This document shows positions 1 to 4,029 of a DNA stretch of 8,388 nt, piece by piece. Under the pieces are notes generated by a model. It did no database searches, was not told where the DNA came from, and worked only from the letters and a program-made list of their open reading frames with translations. The stretch's first letter is position 1, and the number at the start of each line of letters is the position of its first letter. A program made the position numbers and the translations under genes. Location: NCBI GenBank assembly GCA_021820785.1, contig JAKADE010000101.1, positions 1 to 8,388 on the forward strand, written 5' to 3'. The DNA comes from Pseudomonadota bacterium. Lineage in GTDB: Bacteria > Pseudomonadota > Gammaproteobacteria > Steroidobacterales > Steroidobacteraceae.

Positions 1-66
1 GCCCTTGAACCGCTGCGGGCTCTCGCCGACAATCAGCCCGCTCGGCTGTCCGCAGTGGTCAGCTGA
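1..66 (+). other. Possible 3' end of an upstream plus-strand gene, or non-coding
   Basis: Plus frame 1 is open from the window edge to a TGA at 64-66 and would encode a 21-residue C-terminal tail ending in LSAVVS. Its third positions are GC-rich, as in a real gene of this genome. However, frame 2 is also open here with similar GC3, and the stretch can fold (GCGGGCT 15-21 with AGCCCGC 35-41), so coding status is undecided. If real, the gene converges on the M56 gene. The product is not recognisable. Confidence 0.25.
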
Positions 67-103
67 GTACGAGTCCAACCGAACCAGAAATCACGACTCG
101 TAC
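67..103. terminator. Inverted repeat spanning the M56 stop codon, possible 3'-end structure
   Basis: GTACGAGTC at 67-75 is perfectly complementary to GACTCGTAC at 95-103, with a 19-nt loop. On the minus strand the first arm covers the last codons of the M56 gene, and the TGA lies in the loop. It also sits directly after the TGA at 64-66 of the possible converging plus gene. There is no U-tract on either side, so it is not a canonical intrinsic terminator. It may be an mRNA 3'-end structure. Confidence 0.3.
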
Positions 104-1401
104 ACCACTCCGTGGGGCACGATCTGAGTTGCGGATCCAGCGGACGTGGAGGCACTCAGCACAACGTACACTCGTGTTCCGGTCTTGGGATCCCTGGTGT
201 CCAGGGCCGCCAGTTGGCCGTTGCGAAGTGTCACTTCGCGTGCGGCGAAAATTCTCCCATCAGCGCGCAATTCGCAACCGAGTTTGACGCTTGACTTTCC
301 GTGACCTGGTGCAGGGGTCACGGCTTGGGGAGTGCAAATCACGCCATAGTTCCCGTGCGGTGACATCGACCTGAGTGCCTCGCCATAATGCACAAGACGA
401 TCGTTCACGCTTGCTCGCGTGATGCGCCCCGGAAATCTTGGATCATGATCCGCAAACCAGATCATGCTCAGCGCAATGCGCGCACCCCCGGCGCTGTATT
501 GTGGCTGCGCGGCCCACACAACCGCAGACCCTAAGACGCTCGCTGCAATCGCAGCAGCTATGCCTATTCTCGTTCGCAGATTCCCCGGCAATTTCTTTGT
601 CAGCATGATGACTCTCTTCTTGAGCGGGTGAGCGGACTGCCAATGACAGGCGATTGGCGATGCGCTCCTGATCTGATCGGCCATCTGAGCATCCAGAAGC
701 GCTGTGGCGTAGTCACGCCCGCAGCCTTTGAAATACGCGAGAATCCGGGCGTCGCAGGCCAATTCCTGATCGAATCGCAGGCGTGAAATGGCCCAATACA
801 CCAGCGGGTTGAACCAAAAGATGCATGCCCAGCCGGCGGCCAGCGCGGCTACGCGAGTGTCCCAGCGGGCAATGTGCGCGACCTCGTGCGCCATCATCAA
901 TTGACGTCCTGATGCGCTGTAGCGCTGCTCGAAGTCTATGGGGACGATGATCCGGGGTGACCAGGCCCCCACCACCAGGGGCATGACGACGGCGCCGCTG
1001 CGCAGCGTGCCGTCCGGCCCTACCGAAAGCGGAGCCAGTGCGCTGACAAATCGATGCTGTCTGAACACGTTGACACACAGCGCAGCGACCACGCCGGTCA
1101 GCCAGACGAGGAGTCCGACTGCAGCCAGTATGCTGAGGTGATTGGTTGCAACTGCGACGGCCGGCAACGCATGCCAGGCATGACTCGCCGCCGCGGAGAG
1201 GGTCTGCGTGGTCGCGGTGGTGGTTTGATTGGGGCGAGGCACGAACAGGCCCAGGATGCTTGCCGGTGCCAGAAGCCAGGCCCAATAGGCCGCGCGCGCA
1301 CCGAATGCCTGACGTAGAGGCGTTCGTAGCACGCCAATCAGTATCAGGGCCGCGCTGGAAATGAGCGTAGCCGGCAGCAGTTCCGTCAATGGACTAGGCA
1401 T
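91..1401 (-). CDS. M56 (BlaR1/MecR1-like) integral membrane zinc metallopeptidase
   Basis: This 436-residue protein is the sensor/protease partner of the BlaI-type repressor encoded just upstream. Visible features are hydrophobic segments near residues 10-28, 38-54 and 88-112; the zinc-peptidase HEVAH motif at 172-176; a hydrophobic stretch at 183-203; and ELACDAR at 213-219, whose Glu213 is the expected third zinc ligand. A last membrane helix at about 276-297 is followed by a roughly 136-residue tail, expected to be periplasmic. In characterised family members, ligand sensing outside triggers the protease, which ends repression. The tail is far shorter than the penicillin-binding domain of BlaR1 and carries no recognisable PBP fold, so the ligand is unknown. 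It has two cysteines (356, 376) that could form a disulfide. The ATG at 1399-1401 overlaps the repressor's 3' end by 8 nt, implying translational coupling. The M56 family call is firm; the signal sensed is not known. Confidence 0.9.
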   Translation of the reverse strand: MPSPLTELLPATLISSAALILIGVLRTPLRQAFGARAAYWAWLLAPASILGLFVPRPNQTTTATTQTLSAAASHAWHALPAVAVATNHLSILAAVGLLVWLTGVVAALCVNVFRQHRFVSALAPLSVGPDGTLRSGAVVMPLVVGAWSPRIIVPIDFEQRYSASGRQLMMAHEVAHIARWDTRVAALAAGWACIFWFNPLVYWAISRLRFDQELACDARILAYFKGCGRDYATALLDAQMADQIRSASPIACHWQSAHPLKKRVIMLTKKLPGNLRTRIGIAAAIAASVLGSAVVWAAQPQYSAGGARIALSMIWFADHDPRFPGRITRASVNDRLVHYGEALRSMSPHGNYGVICTPQAVTPAPGHGKSSVKLGCELRADGRIFAAREVTLRNGQLAALDTRDPKTGTRVYVVLSASTSAGSATQIVPHGVVYES

Positions 1402-1771
1402 CTTCGATTCTCTCCAGAAGTTTCCGTAGCTCCTGCACGTCCCGTTCCGAGAGTTTCCGATGTCGACTGAAATGGGCTACCAGCGGCGCGACGCGACCGC
1501 CAAACAGTCTGTCGACGAGTCCGGAGCTTTCCTGAAGTAGCCATTGATCGCGGGCGAGAACGGGCGAGTAGAGATATCGGCGTCCCTGTTTGCGGGCGTG
1601 AATCGCACCCTTTTTCAAAAGACGATTGAGCAGGGTTTTTACGGTTGGTTCCTGCCAATCTGTCCTGTCCGCTACGGCGGCAAGCACGTCTTCCGCGGCC
1701 AGCGGACTACGTTCCCACAGTGCTTGCATGATGACGGATTCAGCGCCAGAGATCGGAGTTACTTGAGGCAC
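1394..1771 (-). CDS. BlaI/MecI/CopY family transcriptional repressor
   Basis: A Penicillinase_R-family winged-helix repressor of 125 residues, the normal family size. The N-terminus reads TPISGAESVIMQALW, the usual BlaI opening. It is followed by the recognition region around TVKTLLNRLLKKG and the wing KQGRRYLYSP; the C-terminal third is the helical dimerisation part. The reading frame stays open to a TTG at 1834, but that TTG is the -35 hexamer and the frame there crosses the operator. I therefore choose the GTG at 1769-1771, preceded by GATGAG with 6-nt spacing. The gene ends in TAG inside the start of the M56 gene, giving a two-gene operon. By family analogy it represses its own operon until the M56 protease relieves repression. 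It might regulate other loci too, since no beta-lactamase is adjacent. Confidence 0.92.
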   Translation of the reverse strand: MPQVTPISGAESVIMQALWERSPLAAEDVLAAVADRTDWQEPTVKTLLNRLLKKGAIHARKQGRRYLYSPVLARDQWLLQESSGLVDRLFGGRVAPLVAHFSRHRKLSERDVQELRKLLERIEDA

Positions 1772-1803
1772 TAACGTCTCATCGTTTACAGCCGTAGTTG
1801 GTA

Positions 1804-1834
1804 AGATAATTACAGATGTAATCGAAAGGGTCAA
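1804..1834 (-). promoter_or_regulatory. Promoter of the BlaI-M56 operon
   Basis: On the minus strand, TTGACC (1834-1829) is a 5/6 match to the -35 consensus. An AT-rich -10 region follows: TTATCT at 1809-1804 with a 19-nt spacer, or the overlapping AATTAT with a 17-nt spacer. Transcription would start near 1797, leaving about 25 nt of leader before the GTG start. The operator sits in the spacer. Confidence 0.6.
1809..1822. promoter_or_regulatory. BlaI/CopY-type operator, TACA-N2-TGTA dyad
   Basis: ATTACAGATGTAAT is a perfect 6+6 inverted repeat around a 2-nt centre. Its core TACA-N2-TGTA is the classic site of the BlaI/MecI/CopY family. It lies between -35 and -10 of the operon promoter, where a bound dimer would block RNA polymerase. 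That predicts autorepression. Confidence 0.8.
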
Positions 1835-1886
1835 GGAGTGTGCGTCTTCAAGAGGCGCGTAACAGCACGACCTCTAATGGTCGTTG

Positions 1887-1986
1887 GCGGATTAAGGCAC
1901 GGGGTTGCGAAAGCGGGTCGATCAGGGCGATGTGCCCAAGAACCCCAATCCGCGCGGCCTAGATCAATCCTGGATGGCCCTGATCG
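1887..1986. other. Intergenic stretch with several nested inverted repeats
   Basis: Between the BlaI promoter and tRNA-Thr, the arm at 1941-1953 (AACCCC then AATCCGC) pairs with GCGGATT at 1887-1893 and GGGGTT at 1901-1906, leaving a 7-nt bulge. Inside this lie GC-GAAA-GC (1907-1914) and a small hairpin GGGC/GCCC (1925-1928 with 1933-1936). A second perfect 10-bp inverted repeat, CGATCAGGGC (1919-1928) with GCCCTGATCG (1977-1986), is mutually exclusive with part of this. It lies downstream of the tRNA and could be its trailer/terminator region, a small RNA, or chance folding in GC-rich DNA. Confidence 0.3.
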
Positions 1987-2007
1987 GCCTGTTTTTCTCG
2001 GAAAATA

Positions 2008-2083
2008 TGGTGCCGGGAATAGGATTCGAACCTACGACCCGCGCATTACGAATGCGCTGCTCTACCAGCTGAGCTATCCCGGC
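2008..2083 (-). tRNA. tRNA-Thr, anticodon CGT
   Basis: The 76-nt minus-strand gene reads GCCGGGA at the 5' acceptor arm and TCCCGGC-A-CCA at the 3' end, so CCA is encoded (2008-2010). The D arm contains AGCTCAGCTGGTAGAGC. The anticodon stem GCGCA/TGCGC encloses loop TTCGTAA with anticodon CGT (complement of 2048-2050), which reads ACG. The T loop is TTCGAAT. The sequence closely resembles the gammaproteobacterial thrW-type tRNA. The clover-leaf is complete. Confidence 0.97.
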
Positions 2084-2097
2084 GCCGGGCCGCGAAT

Positions 2098-2125
2098 TCT
2101 ATAGGCACTCGCGCCCGCCGTCACC
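2098..2125 (-). promoter_or_regulatory. Candidate promoter of tRNA-Thr
   Basis: On the minus strand TATAGA (2103-2098) lies 14 nt upstream of the mature tRNA 5' end, which suits a short 5' leader. A GC-rich stretch follows it, as in stringently controlled stable-RNA promoters. A weak -35 (GGTGAC or GTGACG) is found 15-16 nt further upstream. Confidence 0.4.
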
Positions 2126-2131
2126 CTCCGG

Positions 2132-2153
2132 TGCGCGTTCAGCCGAACGCGCA
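2132..2153. repeat. Perfect 9-bp hairpin with 4-nt loop
   Basis: TGCGCGTTC (2132-2140) pairs with GAACGCGCA (2145-2153) around AGCC. A weaker hairpin, CCGGC/GCCGG (2156-2160 with 2166-2170), follows. Neither strand has a U-tract, so it is not a standard terminator. It sits just upstream of the tRNA promoter and could be an operator or a structural boundary. The rest of the 318-base stretch 2084-2401 holds the sigma-54 promoter region; I see no gene in it. Confidence 0.4.
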
Positions 2154-2263
2154 GGCCGGCTTCTGGCCGGAACGGGCCGAATCTGCGGACTGGGCCGCCC
2201 ATCCGTAGGCCGGGGTCCAATCGCCGGACATGGCCCAGCAGGCGTTGAGGCTGTCGGCGGTCT

Positions 2264-2291
2264 TTACGATTTCCCGGACGAAATTCCGTAA
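2264..2291. promoter_or_regulatory. Imperfect 28-bp dyad upstream of the sigma-54 promoter
   Basis: TTACG-ATTTC (2264-2273), six bases, then GAAAT-TC-CGTAA (2280-2291) form an inverted repeat with a 2-nt asymmetry. It ends 17 nt before the -24 element, centred near -58 from the expected start. That makes it a candidate site for an activator such as a PrsR-type enhancer-binding protein, though closer to the promoter than most such sites. Confidence 0.4.
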
Positions 2292-2308
2292 GCCATTGAA
2301 TAGTATGG

Positions 2309-2325
2309 CTGGCACGCGCCATGCA
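2309..2325 (+). promoter_or_regulatory. Sigma-54 (RpoN) -24/-12 promoter of the PEP-CTERM gene
   Basis: CTGGCACG-CGCC-ATGCA matches the sigma-54 consensus YTGGCACGrNNNTTGCW at nearly every fixed position; A for T in the -12 box and the purine position are off. The invariant GG (2311-2312) and GC (2323-2324) have the required 10-nt separation. Transcription should begin near 2336, giving a leader of about 66 nt before the ATG at 2402. Confidence 0.72.
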
Positions 2326-2401
2326 AGGAGATCTCGTGCGGGTGATTGGTGACGGCACCGCCACTTGCGGCAACAGAATTCCTTCTTCAGCGGAGAGCGT
2401 C

Positions 2402-3103
2402 ATGTTCAAGAAGACATTTGCAGTGGCCGGCAGCCTCGCAGCGGCTGTTTTGGCCTTCAGTCCCCTGGCGCAAGCCGGTCCCCTGAGCAGCATCACCTTC
2501 AGTGTGACCGGGTGGAACGCGCTTACGCCAGGGAGCACCAGCAGCAGCCTGAGCCAGCAAGCGAACACCAGCAACCCGCTCATGGCGTTGAACCCGTTCG
2601 TGACCGGAACGGCCACCGGCTTGCCCAACTGGTACGTGTCCGGCGGTACCCCGAATACGTTCGGTAACTTCGTGGGCAACAATGGTAACAATGGTGCGGG
2701 TAACGGCACGACCAATGTCTGGAACTACGTGAGTCCCGCCAGCGGTACCACGGTGCTCAGCACCGGCAGCTTTGGTTCCGCGACGCTGATGAGGCTGACG
2801 TTCACGCTCTATAACAACGATACGATGGGGACGATTTGGCATGATGACGGCATCAGCCTCTACGGACCGTCGGGGCTCCTCGTAAACAGCGCGGCTCCGA
2901 CGACGTCCATTGGGACCCCATTCAACCTGAACGCCGGCACATACAGCCTGTACTACGTCGAGGCCAATGGTGCGCCCTCGCAATTGACGTTCCAGAACGT
3001 CACCGAGGCTCCGGAGCCGGGTGCCCTGGCGCTGTTCGGTGCCGGCCTGCTCGGCTGCGCGCTGTTCATCGGCCGCCGTCGGCGGATGTCTCGCTCGATC
3101 TGA
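2402..3103 (+). CDS. PEP-CTERM sorting domain-containing exported protein
   Basis: A 233-residue secreted or surface protein. It opens with a Sec signal peptide (FKK, a hydrophobic core, then AQA with predicted cleavage after Ala25). The middle is rich in Ser, Thr, Gly and Asn, including an NNGNNGAGNG stretch near residues 93-102. Around 148-200 the pattern HDDGISLYG ... YYVEANG loosely recalls PA14-like beta-sandwich domains, a weak resemblance. The C-terminus is a canonical PEP-CTERM signal: EAPEPG at 202-207, a membrane helix at about 208-224, and basic GRRRR. Exosortase is expected to cleave at this signal, typically in exopolysaccharide-producing bacteria; no exosortase is in the window. 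The frame extends upstream to an ATG at 2321, but that overlaps the -12 promoter element. I choose the ATG at 2402, with GGAGA five bases upstream and the signal peptide immediately after. The specific role is unknown. Confidence 0.92.
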   Translation: MFKKTFAVAGSLAAAVLAFSPLAQAGPLSSITFSVTGWNALTPGSTSSSLSQQANTSNPLMALNPFVTGTATGLPNWYVSGGTPNTFGNFVGNNGNNGAGNGTTNVWNYVSPASGTTVLSTGSFGSATLMRLTFTLYNNDTMGTIWHDDGISLYGPSGLLVNSAAPTTSIGTPFNLNAGTYSLYYVEANGAPSQLTFQNVTEAPEPGALALFGAGLLGCALFIGRRRRMSRSI

Positions 3104-3145
3104 TCGGCACGTCCTGTGCGCTCGGTCCTGTGCAGGGCTGAGCAA

Positions 3146-3172
3146 AAAACGGCCCCCCAGTGGGGCCGTTTT
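3146..3172. terminator. Bidirectional intrinsic terminator
   Basis: AAAACGGCCCC (3146-3156) pairs perfectly with GGGGCCGTTTT (3162-3172), an 11-bp stem with a 5-nt loop. A T-rich tail (TTTTCTTT) follows on the plus strand and a six-A tract gives a U-tail on the minus strand. It can end both the PEP-CTERM transcript and the convergent membrane-protein transcript. Confidence 0.92.
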
Positions 3173-3208
3173 CTTTCAGGGACTCCGAGTTGGCGCCGCG
3201 CGGCGGAT

Positions 3209-3237
3209 GCCTTGCAGACCCCAGGGGTCCGCGAGGC
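3209..3237. repeat. Near-perfect 29-nt hairpin downstream of the small membrane protein gene
   Basis: GCCTTGCAGACCCC (3209-3222) and GGGGTCCGCGAGGC (3224-3237) are complementary at 12 of 14 positions, with one mismatch recovered as G-U wobble. The tip is the perfect GACCCC-A-GGGGTC. It lies 12 nt after the minus-strand stop at 3250 and before the intrinsic terminator. It could protect the mRNA 3' end or act as a first, U-less terminator. Confidence 0.45.
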
Positions 3238-3249
3238 AGGGGAGTGCGC

Positions 3250-3522
3250 TCAGCGGCCCGGCGTCGAGGAATTCGACCCGCTGGCGGGCGGCTGGCTGGT
3301 GCCACGCAGCTCAGGCCATTCCCCGAAGGCGAGGATGTACAGGAAGATCAGATTCACCAGCGGGATCAGGATCAGCAGGCTGAGCCAGGGCGAGTGCCCG
3401 ACGCGTGTGCAGATCCGCCAGAACGGGATGACGGCGATCGCCGCCATGAACGGCCAGCCGAATCCCCAGAACCCGAACCAGCCGGGGAAAAAGCCGTGAT
3501 AGAAGCCGTGATACATCAGCAC
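3250..3522 (-). CDS. Small aromatic-rich membrane protein, function unknown
   Basis: Ninety residues. The N-terminus is unusually rich in Phe, Trp, Tyr, Gly and His (YHGFYHGFFPGWFGFWGFGW). It is followed by a hydrophobic segment at about 20-34, then a motif-like stretch IPFWRICTRVGHSPWLSLL, and a second hydrophobic segment at about 47-65 (ILIPLVNLIFLYILAF). The tail is polar, rich in Pro and Ser. The pattern resembles small two-helix inner-membrane proteins with a conserved FWRI...G.SPW...L motif, found as conserved hypotheticals in proteobacteria; no function can be assigned. The start is GTG at 3522, with AGGAG seven bases upstream; an in-frame ATG two codons later is further from the Shine-Dalgarno. 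A 12-base near-repeat codes the YHGF duplication. It lies 34 nt downstream of the Fur-type gene and is probably co-transcribed with it. Confidence 0.75.
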   Translation of the reverse strand: MLMYHGFYHGFFPGWFGFWGFGWPFMAAIAVIPFWRICTRVGHSPWLSLLILIPLVNLIFLYILAFGEWPELRGTSQPPASGSNSSTPGR

Positions 3523-3556
3523 GGTCGGTCTCCTGGGCGCGAAGGAGCGGCGTCGC

Positions 3557-3988
3557 TCAGGACGCTTTCTTGCGCAGGCGGATCACCAGATCGATGCCAT
3601 CCACCTCGGTACCGGGCGGTGGCGGCGGCAGGCGGCTGAACTCCACGTCCGGCACCGGCACGTCGATCAGCGCGCCGCTGGCGAGGTCGTGGAAGTGGTA
3701 GTGCGCATCGACATTGGAATCGAACCAGGCCCGGGTCCCATCGACCGAGAGCTGGCGGATCAGCCCGCGCGAGGCGAACAGATTCAGCGTGTTGTACACG
3801 GTCGCCTTGGAGACCCGTGCGCCGCTCGCGCGCAGGTTCGCCAGGATCTGCTCCGCAGACAGATGCTGCGGTTCGCTCAGCAGCAGCGAGGCGATGCGCA
3901 CGCGCTGGGCGGTCGGCCGAATGCCGCAGTCGGCCATGCGCTGCTGGCAGCGCGCCACGACGGTTTCGGAAGACGCACTGGCGCTCAT
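3557..3988 (-). CDS. Fur-superfamily transcriptional regulator, Irr-like
   Basis: 143 residues, normal Fur size. The winged-helix half is classic: RPTAQRVRIASLL (24-36), HLSAEQI (42-48) and the recognition helix SKATVYNTLNLFASRGLI (60-77). The C-terminal half has a His cluster, HYHFHD (96-101), where Fur, PerR and Zur have HxHH plus CxxC. Here both CxxC pairs of the structural zinc site are absent, and the domain passes directly to SGALIDVP. This resembles the Irr branch, which binds iron or heme differently; that placement is inferred from sequence pattern only. The regulator probably responds to iron, heme, another metal or peroxide. The ATG at 3986-3988 sits directly downstream of a good -10 hexamer. 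The small membrane protein gene follows at 34 nt. The Fur-superfamily call is secure; the effector is not. Confidence 0.88.
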   Translation of the reverse strand: MSASASSETVVARCQQRMADCGIRPTAQRVRIASLLLSEPQHLSAEQILANLRASGARVSKATVYNTLNLFASRGLIRQLSVDGTRAWFDSNVDAHYHFHDLASGALIDVPVPDVEFSRLPPPPPGTEVDGIDLVIRLRKKAS

Positions 3989-3995
3989 ATGCGGC

Positions 3996-4001
3996 AGTAT
4001 A
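3996..4001 (-). promoter_or_regulatory. -10 element of the Fur-type gene, predicted near-leaderless mRNA
   Basis: TATACT on the minus strand (4001-3996) matches TATAAT at 5/6. The expected start, about 7 nt downstream, falls at about 3988-3990, on or next to the A of the ATG at 3988. No Shine-Dalgarno can fit. The -35 hexamer 17 nt upstream (CGCAAT) is weak, which may mean an activator is needed. Confidence 0.5.
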
Positions 4002-4003
4002 CC

Positions 4004-4026
4004 GGCAATTGCCCGCTGATTGCGGG
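4004..4026. promoter_or_regulatory. Palindrome and hairpin in the Fur-gene promoter
   Basis: GGCAATTGCC (4004-4013) is a perfect 10-bp palindrome just upstream of the TATACT box. CCCGC (4012-4016) and GCGGG (4022-4026) form an overlapping hairpin right after the stop of the upstream GGDEF-EAL gene. The palindrome is a candidate autoregulatory operator. The hairpin, lacking a U-tract, might weakly end the upstream transcript. It does not match the 19-bp Fur box. Confidence 0.4.
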
Positions 4027-4029
4027 AAA

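Noticed and set aside
280..294. SxxK motif (Ser370-Lys373) in the M56 tail as a possible penicillin-binding active site
   Set aside because: The tail is too short and lacks the SxN and KTG companion motifs and the fold; a four-residue pattern occurs by chance.
1838..2104. 88-codon plus-strand frame before and across the tRNA
   Set aside because: It reads through the tRNA on the opposite strand and its sequence there is the typical tRNA-derived spurious peptide.
2321..2401. Upstream ATG extending the PEP-CTERM protein by 27 residues
   Set aside because: The ATG lies inside the sigma-54 -12 box, upstream of the expected transcript start, and would bury the signal peptide.
2074..3145. Minus-strand frames (2074-2715 and 2387-3145) over the PEP-CTERM gene
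   Set aside because: They are shadows of the plus-strand gene; one also runs into the tRNA, and neither shows a domain or ribosome site.
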